Positions 49,632 through 61,345 are shown, counted from the first letter of the stretch. The stretch is 64,000 bases of DNA from Aselliscus stoliczkanus (GCA_033961575.1 CM066735.1:35483501-35547500), one strand, 5' to 3'. Program-made: numbers and translations. The notes: generated by a model not told the origin, from the letters alone.

Positions 49632-49767
49632 ATTATTTTATTTTTTATTTTTAGAGGACAGTGTCACTAGACCTCACATGTGAGATCCGAACCAGGGCCG
49701 CTGGCCTCCCAAGCCAGCTCCCAACGACCATGCCACTAAGCCAGCCCTTTTCCTATTTTTTTTTTCT
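49632..49767 (-). mobile_element. Type B tRNA-derived SINE
   Basis: agaggacagtgtcactagacctcacatgtgagatccgaacc...ccatgccactaagccagcc is the reverse of the type B unit, more diverged than the others. agtgctttt flanks it at 49623-49631 and 49768-49776, with some extra T-rich sequence inside. Confidence 0.88.
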
Positions 49768-50024
49768 AGTGCTTTTCAATAAACGTTTCTCTTTATAAAA
49801 AATATTTATCAGATAATAAATCTTGAATTGTCTTTTTTGGATGGTAGTCCCTAGTTCCAAGTTTGTAATAAAACTTTGACAAGAGCGAGCAATTAGTCCT
49901 TCCTAGAATTTGTTTTAACTGTCCCAAAGTGTATTTTCATCTGGTGTTGATGACATGTGGAGAGGGAATTTTTATGGTTGTATATGCTTAGAAAAATGTG
50001 GGTTAGATAAAAATTAGGGGGTTT

Positions 50025-50955
50025 GGCCTGCTCCTGAGAAGCTCGGCTCACAGTGCCCTAAGCATTGATGAATGCTGCTCTGTAAATGGCTTCGCATCGG
50101 ATAAATAAAGAAAAAAATAGGGAATGAGCAAAGCATTAAGCATTGATTACTAATGCCTTAATCATGAAAAAATGTGGCAGGAAAAATATTAGTAAGACAA
50201 ATGACCACGGAAACAATTGCATCTCAGCAGTGTGATTCAATGTGGAAGTGTAACGTATTTTGTGGCAGAGAATGAACCTGCTCATATGCAGACCCAGATT
50301 AGTCAAAATTCAGTCCTTACTTGAGCTCAGGATTCTGTAGCGGATCAGGTACCAGACGAGATCCCCCAGCTGCAACTAGTACATTTATCTCCGGGATAAG
50401 CTGTATATGTCCAGGGAGTAATTCAGACCCCACAGTCATCCGTTATTCATTCACCACAAACACAAACTCTTTAGGTAGCAACAGTTGCAGAAACAGCTAA
50501 GTATGCGGAATCCGAAGGTGTAATTGATTCTCATAAACGTAGAGAAATCCATTCACAAAGACTGTCTTATGGAAAAATACTGAATGAGCTTTCCTCTGAT
50601 GTGCCTGGGTTTTCAAATTTGAATAAGAAAAAAACAGAGGAAGGAACACCACCTAACATCACTACCATGGCAGCACAGACTAGCACGGGGCAATACATTA
50701 GTGTGCTGCAATTCGAGATGATACGATCATAGCTTTTAAAAGTCTTCTGTCATTACATTGAAGCAGGTTGGGTTTTGGCATTAAATCGTTTCATTTAAAA
50801 ATGCATCATAATACCTAAACTATGTATCATATAATGAAAAGTACATGTTAAAGGTGTGCAGAGATTTGTACTGGCTGCTGTCATATACTTTTGAAACAAA
50901 ACTTTTTTTACTGAATATAGAAAAAAAATTGGGGTTGCAAATAAAGGGAGTTTTC
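50025..50955 (+). pseudogene. CREM: CREM processed pseudogene
   Basis: An intronless, degraded copy of the cAMP-responsive element modulator mRNA. The start is visible at 50201 (atgaccacggaaacaattg), which corresponds to the CREM MTMET start. The region that encodes the KID follows, with readable pieces VATVAET, YAESEGVIDSHKRREI, YGKILNELSSDVPG and TPPNITTMA, in the order of CREM rather than CREB1 or ATF1. Stops and frameshifts break it, for example tag in the ctctttaggtagc segment. The match ends near caatacatta (about 50700); the bZIP domain is missing. The AT-rich rest up to an aataaa at about 50940 may be 3' UTR of a short isoform. Boundaries are approximate and no target duplication was found. 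Confidence 0.85.
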
Positions 50956-51131
50956 TTTTTCTTATTTATATGTTTATATTCATGTCTAGTAAAAGTTTAA
51001 AACTTACTATTTTTGTTTCCTTTATGATGCATGCAATCATAGTGAGATGTACATGTCTATATTTCATTCTTGTTGGCTTTTGTTACTAACAATTATATTT
51101 TACACTTAATAATTTAAAAGAGGCATATATG

Positions 51132-51285
51132 AGGGCTGGCTGAGTGGCTCAGTTGGTTAAGAGCTCGCTCAAGAGTGAAAGCTGAGCTCTGAGCTATAGC
51201 AGTTCGATGCCCAGCCCAAGCTGAGCTGCCGCTAAGCTGCCAACAGGTGGCTGGATGGCTCAGCTAAAAAAAAACAAACAAAAAA
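51132..51285 (+). mobile_element. Type A tRNA-derived SINE
   Basis: agggctggctgagtggctcagttggttaagagc head, agttcgatgcc B box and gatggctcagctaaaa end. Target duplication aggcatatatg (51121-51131) and aggtatatatg (51286-51296). Confidence 0.95.
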
Positions 51286-51296
51286 AGGTATATATG

Positions 51297-52054
51297 TTTT
51301 CTAAATTATATTATAAACGCAATTCTGTTTTCACTATTCTTTAATGTGTTCATTTGTGCTGCAATATTTCCTAGACGAGAATGGAAAAATGATGTATTTT
51401 TAAAAACTAGAGGAATTTTATTTGACATTTTAAGCAACAAAATCTCTAAATAAATAGATATAGTCACATTAGAAAATAAATGAAAGGATTTATTTGCTAT
51501 GAAAACTCATTCGTGCTTTTAATATAGAAAGGCAATTAATACATTTTCAAATACAGTTCAAAGAAGGGGAAGACCTATAACAAATGAAGGTAGAGCTAGA
51601 TCATTGTACATGGTATACATCTTGATGTATTAGCAGGTAGCTGAGAAATTAACTTATGTTTTATGATGGTCTGTCCTGTGGATTCATCATGAAGTGTTAC
51701 AAGGTATATACCACTTCTATCAGTTGTTCAGCAACATTGGGTCTGAGATTTTCAGAACCTATTTCATGCCTGAAAAATAGAGTAATTGTCAAATGAGAGT
51801 CATTGTCCCACAAGGCAACCCATAAAAAAGCTATTATTATAAGGTGTCCAAACGTGAAGGGAATAAAACTATAGCAATTGGAAGGGAGAGAAGTTGGAGG
51901 CTTTTTGTTTCTAGCAGTGTTTCCTGACCTCAAGGATGATTCTGAATCTCAGCAACTGGATGATAAAATAAAGCCCATCCGATAAAGACCACCAACAAAT
52001 CTGGAATCAAACAAATGGATGTTTCCTAACTTACTGTAACAAGAAATAACACAG
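51297..52054. other. Downstream intron, no recognised feature
   Basis: AT-rich; a 78-codon antisense ORF at 51697-51933 has no family resemblance. Confidence 0.45.
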
Positions 52055-52412
52055 GCAGCTAGGGGTACCATAACAAAATTCTGCAGACTGGGTGGCTTAA
52101 ACAACAGAAATTTATTTTCTCACAGTTTTAGAGGCTAGAAGACCAAAATCAAGGTGGAACAGGTTTGGTTTCTCCTGGCTCCCTCCCACTGTGGCCTCAC
52201 ACAGTTGTCACTTTGTGTACAGCCATTCCAGGTGTATATCTTTCTTTTTATAAGGACACCAGTTATGCTGGATTAGGGCCCCTTCCTAATGGCCTCTTGT
52301 CAACTTATTTACCCCTTTAAAAGTCCTATCTCCCAATACACTTACATTCTAGGGTTCTAGGGGTTAGGGCTTCAATATGTAAATTGAGGACACGATTCAG
52401 TCCATAACACCT
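52055..52412 (+). repeat. Old LTR-like mammalian repeat, copy 3
   Basis: accataacaaaattctgcagactgggtggcttaaacaacagaaatttattttctcacag, ttataaggacaccagttatgctggattagggcccc and cgattcagtccataacacc are the start, middle and end of the repeat also seen at 24112. It is better preserved here. Confidence 0.7.
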
Positions 52413-53123
52413 TATATATCAGTTGTTTTTCTGAGCAATGATTAGAGGAATCAGGGTTCAGCTTTGTATTGGTTTCTGTCATAAAGCAAGAGAAGCTTAG
52501 CCATCAGTTCATCAGTTAAGTCAATAATCTTTTTCAATGGGAGTCAGAACAGCATAGTGGATCTGGAGACGTCCGTGGTATAACAAGAGAAATCGCTCAC
52601 TAGGTTATTTGAGCATTTTATAGCAGGGGCAGTCTAAGGAAACTGTTACCTTTGGAGCTGGTCATATCTATGGTTGTTATCAAGGTCTGATAATTAGCAG
52701 GTTCGATTTTATCTCTCATTCTAGGATGTCACAAGAAATGCAGTGCAGAGGGTAGAAAATCCTGAGTTCACTCTAAAGAGATACTCTGGGGTGGCACTCC
52801 TTTTGGGCGATAAGTGTATGGCTGCGCATGGATAAATGGTCATTAATAAATCACTATATCTGTATCTTTTAGGATGTTCCTAAAAGCACAGGGTAGCAGA
52901 ATTAGAAATGCAAATAGTCTTTACGTGAACTAGACTGACCTGGCAATAAAAAATAAATGATTATCACCTTGTAATGTTTGTATTATCTTTCCCATCAACT
53001 TTCATTTGATTCAAAAAGATTTTTAAATGTTAATGTAGTTTTAGTTCCATCATGAGTGTCATGAAACAATTCTAATGACATAAAACAGCTTATATTTTAT
53101 TTTGTAAATCGTGGAGAACCATG
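52413..53123. other. Downstream intron, no recognised feature
   Basis: 52440-52860 is less AT-rich (ctggagacgtccgtgg, caaggtctgataattagcagg, ggataaatggtcattaataaatcac) and may be an old LTR, but I could not identify it. Confidence 0.35.
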
Positions 53124-53132
53124 AATGGTTTT

Positions 53133-53248
53133 TTTTGTTTGTTTTTTTTTTTTTTTGAGGGCAGTGTCACTGGCCCTCATGTGGGATCCAAACCGGGGCT
53201 GCTGGCATCCCAAGCCAGCGCTTAACCACTGCACCACTAGGCAGGCCC
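53133..53248 (-). mobile_element. Type B tRNA-derived SINE
   Basis: T-run, gagggcagtgtcactggccc, ccaagccagcgcttaaccactgcaccactaggc. A perfect 9-bp duplication, aatggtttt, lies at 53124-53132 and 53249-53257. Confidence 0.93.
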
Positions 53249-53257
53249 AATGGTTTT

Positions 53258-53961
53258 AAGTAGGAGAATGCCATGGTCAATTTTTCAACACTCTACTGGT
53301 ACCAGTGACTTCAGAACTTATGTGTGCCTCCTTTCAAAATATTTAAATATGTTATAAGGAAGTGCGTAATTCACTATGATTTGAATAGCCCACATAATAT
53401 CTTATAAAAAGCATATCCTAAGTATAATAACAGACTTAGTATGTATGTAATGCATGTGTAGTATCAATCTAATAAAACACAAACTATAATGGAATTTTCT
53501 TATACCAAGCATCAAAACAGAAAACCATTTTGAACTGTTTCGTAACATTTTGTTATTCCATATACGGTGTATTCAAACATAGTTTGAATATCATGTCTGA
53601 ATGAATCACTTAGATAATTTAAGTCAAATCAGTTGTCCTCTAATCATATGTCCTTATGATAAAACCTTAACTTATATTTTGAATGAGAAAGAAAATACCG
53701 AGAATTTGCTTAGAACATTACCATTTGTAAGAAGAAAATGGTCATTGTGAAAATACAGACAGTGATATTGTTTGTAAAAGTCACACCTTGTTTTACTGAC
53801 AACTTGTTCTGATTTAAAATACATAATAAAACTATAATTTACTGGTTTTGTCTCAGTTTTTATCATCAAATATTAATAGAGTTATGTCTTCATTTTAGAA
53901 AGTAATAGTTTTAGTTTCACTTGTGAAAGTTACATTGAGAAGAGGTTTTAATATATATTTT
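53258..53961. other. Downstream intron, no recognised feature
   Basis: AT-rich unique sequence. Confidence 0.45.
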
Positions 53962-54058
53962 GGGCTGGCCGAGTGGTGTAGTGGTTAAGCGCTGGCTCGG
54001 GAAGCCAGTGACCCTGGTTCAGGTCCCACATATGAGGGTCAGTGACACTGCCCTCAAA

Positions 54059-54076
<18 letters not shown>
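53962..54076 (+). mobile_element. Type B tRNA-derived SINE running into (TA)n
   Basis: gggctggccgagtggtgtagtggttaagc head, cacatatgagggtcagtgacactgccctc, then A21. The poly(A) tail passes directly into a TA microsatellite. Confidence 0.93.
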
Positions 54077-54122
<46 letters not shown>

Positions 54123-54160
54123 TAAATATATATAGATATATATAGATATATATATTATAT
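54077..54160. repeat. (TA)n with (TATAGA) variants
   Basis: About 22 TA units, then repeats of tatagata, starting at the SINE tail. Confidence 0.95.
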
Positions 54161-54658
54161 TTTTTCTAAGTGAGAATGACATTTAAGACATTTAAGAAAA
54201 TGCAAAATATTCATCACAATGAATTCCTAGTACTTGTCACCAATGTGAACAGAAATTAAAACCATCAATAGCAAATATTATCCCAGTAAAATATATATGA
54301 TTTTTTGTTTGTTTCTTAATGATTTGGTGCATTCAAATACATCAAATCATATATGTGCATAACATGAAATACTTATTAAACTTGAAATGGACAAAGTGCC
54401 TGTTTTTTCAGACATTTTCTCCCAGAGGAAACAGATTTAGAAATGCATATGAAAGTAGACACTTTATTATAATTTTTTCACCAAATTTTTCTTTATGTAA
54501 TAGAAAGAAAAATAAAACATTTACAATAAAAACAAACTCTAATACCTAAGAAGGTGACACAATTCATATAATTTTGGGAACTGCATGTCTATACCACATC
54601 CTTGTCCCCCCAAATGAAAATGGCAGAGAGAGAAAGATGGAAACCAAACAAACAAAAA
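54161..54658. other. Downstream intron, no recognised feature
   Basis: AT-rich unique sequence; 76-codon ORF at 54319-54549 without family resemblance. Confidence 0.45.
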
Positions 54659-54668
54659 CAGAGAAGTT

Positions 54669-54799
54669 GGGCCAGCCGAGTGGCTCAGTTGGTTAAGAGC
54701 TCACTCAAGAGTGTGAGCTGAGCTCTGAGCAACAGCAGTTCGATGCCCAGCCCGAGCTGAACTGCTGCTGAGCTGCCAACAGGTGGCAGGATGGCTCAG

Positions 54800-54842
<43 letters not shown>
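54669..54842 (+). mobile_element. Type A tRNA-derived SINE, long poly(A)
   Basis: gggccagccgagtggctcag head, agttcgatgcc B box, gatggctcagct and about 38 A. Perfect duplication cagagaagtt at 54659-54668 and 54843-54852. The long pure tail suggests a young insertion. Confidence 0.96.
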
Positions 54843-54852
54843 CAGAGAAGTT

Positions 54853-55711
54853 AAAGCTTCTGCTCTTTCATAATTTAGGATGGCTCTTGATTCAGCAGAT
54901 TAATAATGAGTCTTAGTGTGACTCGTAGTGGACCTAGACCTAAAGTGAAATAGGCAATGAAAGGGTTGAAGGAGGAAATGTGTTGTAGAAGGGACAAAAA
55001 ATAGCTTAGAACTGAGACAATATACACACAATGTAGCTAGGTGGTCCAAACACTGATCTGATTAAGTAGATTCAGAGCTCAGAATGTGATGTGACAAGCG
55101 TAATATATCACATTGAGTATAGCAGCATGTTCAAGTAGAGTTAATTTGAATTCTAAAGCTCTAAGTAATCTGAAATCTGGATTATACAGATTTTAACATA
55201 TTATTATGTTCCATAAACAAATATTTATGTAACAAAGTTTTTAAGTTAAAATGACATCTTTTCATTGTCCTTGATATACGAGTCATAGCTGATTTAACTT
55301 TGTATTGTGTGATTATGTTTGGATTCCAAACTAACTGGAAGAATACAATTAGAAATAAAAGTGTAAAAACTTGAGCCTTTGTATAATATTATATTCTACT
55401 TTATGGAATATAAATGCATTTCTCACACCAAAAGAATCCCTAGGATATAGGATGTGCTCAGTAAGTATTGTCAATGAAGGAAGAAAGAGATCATATTCGT
55501 TTATTATTTTATTTTCTCAGTGAGTTAATGTTTATTCCAAAATTTCCCTAATTCACTTAGTTATGTTATTTTCTATGTATTTCATAAATATTTATTAATG
55601 ATTATATTAGATTAGATCAGGCACAATACTCTTTCACTAATCACCATATTTTTGCATTTGCTTATTTGTACACTTGTGTTCTACTGTGTATTTGCCTCAC
55701 TTTCCCAATGC
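54853..55711. other. Downstream intron, no recognised feature
   Basis: AT-rich unique sequence. Confidence 0.45.
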
Positions 55712-55960
55712 TAGAACCAGTGTAGCATAATGGTGACAGGTTCCTGGAGCTGGGGGTGGGGTGTGCTCAATTCAAATCCCAGCTCTACTGCTTAATATAA
55801 TAGCTATATGACCTTAGGCAAGTTACACAGTTGTTCCCTTCTTCATTGTCCCTAACTTCAAAATGGAATAATATTTTAACTCATGCGATTTGTAAAGCAT
55901 GGAAACAGTATGTATCACATACTAAGTTACTCAATGTATGTTAGCAGTTATTATCACTTG
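55712..55960 (+). repeat. MIR remnant
   Basis: agtgtagcataatggtgacagg, cctggagctggg, ttcaaatcccagctctactgctta, tatatgaccttaggcaagttac, cttcaaaatggaataa and gtatgttagcagttattatcac follow full-length MIR in order. Confidence 0.9.
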
Positions 55961-57046
55961 TGAAAATCATGTTTTCCTGAAACTGTCCTATATATTAATA
56001 TTCAGTGCTTTTTCATGCTTCCATTTATTTTCTCTTATCTACATTTTATGCTGTGAGTTTTCAACTTTTATATCATCCTTGCTCTATTACTAGTAGCTGT
56101 ACAACTTCAAAAAATTACTTAACCTAAGATCTAATACCTTAAAATTAAGATAATAACAGCACTTGCTTCAATATTTACTTGACTGTTCAATACTAAGGTA
56201 AAAAATCCAGTACAATGTCTAGGATGTACTTAGTGTTCAATGATTTTTAGCTTTTGAAGTTAATTGTTTTTTTAAAGTTATCATGTGCTATAAATGGTCT
56301 AAATGTGTGGATACAAATGTAATACTATCCTTAATATATTATAATTTATAGTTTATTTAGTTTTTCCTTCACTGTTATATAGTAAAATCTCTCCCATAGT
56401 AATGCATAGTTAATCTCAAAATGGTGTTCTCTAACCAATACTCTTCTAATTGTTTCTTTCTCTTGTCACTCCTGTGTACCTTACATTAATCTAAATTAAA
56501 TCTCGTCGTGTATTGCTGTTTTCCCCTTTCTCACATTTCATCACTTGGAAGCTTTTCTCTACCTTCCACTGGATTTGCAGGTTATTCTGAAAATATATCT
56601 GTAGTTCTGATAAATGCGTGTTCTTCTTCCTGTTGATGAAATGCAATGATAGAACATGCTCTGAATTCAGCTGGATTCATTTAATTATAACATTCTCTTT
56701 CTATATGTTCAATGATTTATCTGTGCAATTTATATTATCAGTAGTAGTAGTAGTAATGATGAAAACAAAACCTGAAAGAATGTGGACCTTAGAAGCTGTA
56801 AAGATTGGTTTACTCTTCTTTTCTTGCATTTCTCAGAGCCCAAATGTCTGAAAAAAGAGGGCCAAACATCGTTGTGAGTATTCTGTGAATATTGTATTTT
56901 TTTCCTGATGAGAGAAAACCAAAGAGCATCTTTATCATTATTTCCTTTAACCCTCCCCAATATTCATTCCTTTAATTAATTTAATGGATTTCTATGAGGG
57001 CAGTTTGTGTAAATTGGTCACTGGGATTATACCCAAGTATTTGGGA
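55961..57046. other. Downstream intron, no recognised feature
   Basis: AT-rich. A short agtagtagtagtaatgatg run near 56742. ORFs at 56618-56960 overlap on opposite strands and look fortuitous. Confidence 0.4.
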
Positions 57047-57062
57047 TATATATATATATATA

Positions 57063-57095
<33 letters not shown>

Positions 57096-57096
57096 A
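57047..57096. repeat. (TA)n microsatellite
   Basis: TA run with two TC interruptions. Confidence 0.95.
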
Positions 57097-57940
57097 TCTC
57101 CCAAATTTGTGTTTTTTCAAATTTTCCTTAAAAGCACATTTATATAAGTATTTCTTAGCAATGCATTAAACCCCAATTTACCTAATTATACAACATGTCA
57201 TCGGGGAAAAATTATGATTTTTTTTTCTTGTCTTACTAGAATTTTAATATTATACTCTTGGGGAGATTACTACATTCAAGTTTATGCTTTCATAATAACA
57301 CATTAAATCCCTGCTTCTTAAAACTACCAAATTAGAATTTTGAAACAAAAAAATATGGATTATGTAAAAATACTGTTATTTAACCATGTTAATTGCACAG
57401 CTTTGTGTTTATGAGCATAAGAGGCATTTGTTAAGGTTCTCAGTGTGTTCCTGGGTAACCATTTTAACAAAATGGTGAGTTATCTAATTACCTAAAATGT
57501 CTGAATTACCTAATATTAATTTGATAACTAAGCAGTACCGGGGAAATATTGTGTTCTCTGTGTTCATTTGTATTACTACTTCCAACATAAATAAAATACT
57601 GTAAATATGCATTTAGAGAATACGATGTGAGAACCTGTATAGGCCGTATTCGAAAATTAAACAAAACCTATTTTGGTTTATCAAATATTCATGGAGGGAA
57701 TAATACTATGAGAAGTTTCCACATAATTTTAAACAATGTATGCTATTACTTTATTGATAATAAGCAATTAAGTAATTAATTATCAATTGCTATATTTTTA
57801 TTTAATTTTTCTAATAGATTAACAGCATATCTATTTCAAATTATATCTATTTGGTGAATTCACATATTTATGAAGTATCCTACATTATATATAGTCATGT
57901 TTTGTTGCCTTTAAATCTACTTGTATGACAGTAATGTTGT
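57097..57940. other. Downstream intron, no recognised feature
   Basis: AT-rich unique sequence. Confidence 0.45.
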
Positions 57941-57951
57941 AAAAGGTGTCT

Positions 57952-58077
57952 TGGGCCAGCCGAGTGGCGCAGTGGTTAAGCGCTGGCTTGGGAAGCCAGC
58001 GACCCCGGTTTGGTCTCACATATGAGGGCCAGTGACACTGCCCTCAAAAAAAAATAAAAATAATTAAATAAATAAAT
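57952..58077 (+). mobile_element. Type B tRNA-derived SINE
   Basis: tgggccagccgagtggcgcagtggttaagcgctgg is the best-preserved head in the window, with a (aaat)n tail. Target duplication aaaaggtgtct (57941-57951) and aaaaggtatct (58078-58088). Confidence 0.96.
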
Positions 58078-58088
58078 AAAAGGTATCT

Positions 58089-59779
58089 AAGCCCAGTCAG
58101 AGATTATAAAGTTGAACTTGCATACCGAGACCTGAGACCTCTGTATGGGACAGAGGGGCCACTAAATCCTATGGACACTGGCTGCTAAAGTACAGAAGTG
58201 TTCTCCCTGGGACAAGATTTCTATGCATCTCTCCGTTAAATGGAATGGCACACGTCTTGACTGAATGTTTCTCTGTCACAGTTAATAGTCCCCCTTTGTG
58301 CCTTTTGCATATTGAGTGCCCTTGTAAGTTGCAGAGCTGAATTCTTAACATGGTCATTAGCTATCTCTTTATTATATTATACCCCAATCAAACAAGCGTA
58401 TCAAAGAGTCCCTTGGCATGTTGACATACCCATATGACAGCAGTGCCATGCCTTCAGTGCAGCTTGAGACAGTCTAAAATATGTCACTGGATGACAAAGC
58501 TCTGGCTGTTGAGTCTTGGAGCAACTTTAATTTTTTCTAAAAAGGATGCAAATATAAAAGGGATATGAATTATTTCTCATTTCTTGTATTATATTTCAAA
58601 TTATTAATATAGAACTCAGACACATATAAAACTAGTGACATTTGACAATTGCACTATACTGTTAACATTTATTTATTACAAAGAAATGGGTAGTGTCAGA
58701 GCCTAGAATTCATCATTATGCGAGTATGACCCACTCTTTTATCTACTTAAGCAAAACTAACTGTTTTACTTGTTTTTTTTTTATATGACACTATAAATAG
58801 CTTAGGCTTTTATTTATTTTTTTAAGGGTTACTATAAATCCTCTTGGATATGGCTCAGTAGATTTAAAAAAAAAAGCATTTATGTTTTCTAGTTAGTGCT
58901 GTTCACAAAATTTCCTCCTAAGAGCAGGATAAAGATATATCTATGTTAGGAAAGTCTCCACAAAATTGAGAAACTTATTACAAATATTGAATTGACATAA
59001 AAGACCGAAATTTTTACATGTAAAAAGAAAACCCCCAAAACCCACAAAATGTGGATACTAATATTTATTGTACTGGCCCCCTTTTCTCAAATAATTAAAT
59101 GGCTTTAGCAAATCTGAGATCTGTACATATAGGATTTAAATTAAAGCTATGCATTTTTAAATTTATATAAATACATTTTCAATACATGTAATTTAAACCA
59201 TATACATTCATTTTAGCAATCAATGTACACAGCATCTATTCACACTTACTAAGTGAATAATTGTTTGCATCTTTCTCTTTGTTTTTATGATAAAGATAAA
59301 TAACCCCAAATTTGAGTTTTTATGCATTTAGATAGCATTTGATATGCTGGAGAGCTTTCAATTGTAATATATTTACAAAGGATTTGTAAAGATCTATCGT
59401 TTTACAGTAGTGATATTGTTCAAAATGATGCCTATAAGATCCTAAGAGAAGTACATATTTAAAGTAATGAAAACTACATTCATATGAAGAGAAGATGCAT
59501 TCCAATTTTATAAGTGATACAAAACCATCGTTGTATGGAACAATCATAGGCTTGTGAAATTCTTAAAATGTAAGGAGTTTTATTTTTGGAGAGGTGAAAA
59601 TAAAGTAGGACAATATTTTTCTTCTTTTCTTCAATTCTATACCTTTCCAGAATTACAGACCATATCTCAATATTACTTCTCCTCTCCTCTATACTTTGTA
59701 AACTCTCTCTTAAGTATGGATAATGAAAGTAAACCAATACTGGTGATTTTTCAGAAAAGGAAACCTGATTTCTGATTGT
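58089..59779. other. Downstream intron, partly less AT-rich
   Basis: 58090-58540 is balanced in base composition and matches no repeat I know. The minus-strand ORF of 62 codons there has no family resemblance. The remainder is AT-rich and unremarkable. Confidence 0.4.
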
Positions 59780-60300
59780 CAGTGAAAACCTTCACCAGAC
59801 AAGTTAAAAAAGACAAGGCAGACTTTATCCATGACTTTTACAATAGGAGTGAAGACCACTGACATAGGGGGAGAGGTCGATCTCAACTCCACTGAAACAA
59901 AAGGTGGCAGAATTATTAAGCAGAGCAGTGTGCAAGTGAAAAATACTGAAGGGCAATGCAGTGGATATGAGGCTGCTGAACTCGATTAGGCTATTAGTGT
60001 CTGCTAATTGGCACTTCTTGGATTTAGAATCCTCCCCTCTCATGGAGACTGGTGTAGGGGCACCCTTAATGGTTGTGTTTAAAAAGAATGGCCCTTGAAA
60101 AAGACATTCCTGGATAGTAAAATTGGCAAAAGCCTGGGAGAAGATTTCCATCTCAAAGGGGGCAGAGAAAGTTTTTTAAATTGCAAATATTCTAAAGTAA
60201 ATGCTGTAATAAAAGGGGGGATCAGAGGTTTCTAATCTGGATAGGATTTGTCTAAGGTTTAGTCAAACTGAGGAACACAAGAAGGCTGCTTAGTCGGAGC
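59780..60300 (-). mobile_element. Probable degenerate LTR
   Basis: On the minus strand the end reads ggataaagtctgccttgtc...cttgtctggtgaagg, like the polyadenylation region (A/G-ATAAA then tctgccttg) at the R/U5 border of an endogenous-retrovirus LTR. cagaattattaagcagagcagtg and gaccactgacataggggg on the plus strand also look LTR-like. The 108- and 136-codon minus-strand ORFs in and beside it show no gag, pol or env motif. Family and boundaries are uncertain. Confidence 0.4.
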
Positions 60301-60940
60301 ATGGGCCCTCTGATTGCTTAGAAAGTGGTAGTGGAGTTGACAAGTGTTCCTTGGAAGAGTCTCCTTCTCAAAAACATTTCTCCTAAGCATTTTGGTGGTT
60401 ACAGACACGTTCGAATTAAAATGTTCCCTTTTAAAATGTAAATATTCTCTTGGAAATAAATGTTGTTCACAGATTAGTACTGTGAAAGATTTATATGGGA
60501 TAATCAGATTGCTTTCCTTCTGGGTGATAAATGTGTCCTGTGAATTACTATTTTGATGGGATGTAAAGAAGACAGAAGGAATAATAATTGTTCTACATGA
60601 CAAACTTGGAGAAGATAAACCCAGTAGGATGCAACTATCAACAACTAAGAAACTGCATTTGGACAGCACAAACTTAACTCACTTTTATATTTTTTCACTG
60701 GTCATACAGTCATACAAACTCATCCTTCCATTATATATGCACCTGCAAACAAAGATTAAAAAATACAGTGGTAGTTTACAAAGTCATCCACATATAAATG
60801 GGAGCAATCATGTATTTTCTACGTAATTATCTTATGCTTAGTGTTCTGAATCTAGGCAATGAGCAGAATCCAATAGATCACATTTAAATAACTAAAGCAT
60901 GTGAAAGGAGTGTTTCAATGACTATGTAACTTTCTATACA
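60301..60940. other. Downstream intron, no recognised feature
   Basis: Lies under most of a 136-codon antisense ORF that I do not accept as coding. Confidence 0.4.
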
Positions 60941-61345
60941 GGGCCAGAGAGCAGATATTTTAGGCTCTGCATACCATCATAAGTTTTCTGTTTCAACTAC
61001 TCAGTTCTGCCTATCCAGTCGTGAGTGGCTTGGCAATGTGGATAGTTCTGAGATACATGTCATTAGTGGATTTCATTATTGTGTGAACATCATAGAGTGC
61101 ATATACACAATCCTACTACACACCCAGGCTATCCCATGTAAACTTATGGATCACAGCATATATTTGGTCCATCCTTGACTTGAGATATCAATGTGCAGTG
61201 CCTGACTGTATAGCTAAAAGCAGCCATAGCCAATAGCACAGACAGTATAGTAATGCATGGGTATGGCTGTGCTGCAGTACAATTCTATTTACAAAAAAAC
61301 CAGAGGTGGTAGGAGTCCAGAGGCATAGTTTGCCAAGCCCAGGAC
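60941..61345 (+). repeat. Old mammalian DNA-transposon-like repeat, interrupted
   Basis: Starts tatacagggccagagagcagatattttaggctctgc and ctactcagttctgc. After about 200 bp of other sequence it resumes as aaagcagccatagccaatagc, gggtatggctgtgctgcagtacaattctatttac and catagtttgccaagccc. These are the two ends, in order, of a common mammalian interspersed repeat. I do not recall its name with certainty. Confidence 0.6.

Noticed and set aside
57952..58077. Possible tRNA-Ser/Leu gene
   Set aside because: Only the 5' half is tRNA-like, the acceptor stem does not close, and there is a poly(A)-type tail with target duplications, so it is a SINE.
59825..60151. 108-codon minus-strand ORF
   Set aside because: Lies in a probable LTR remnant and shows no gag, pol or env motif.
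60259..60669. 136-codon ORF on the minus strand
   Set aside because: Overlaps an opposite-strand ORF, no motif or family resemblance; length is within chance for this window size.
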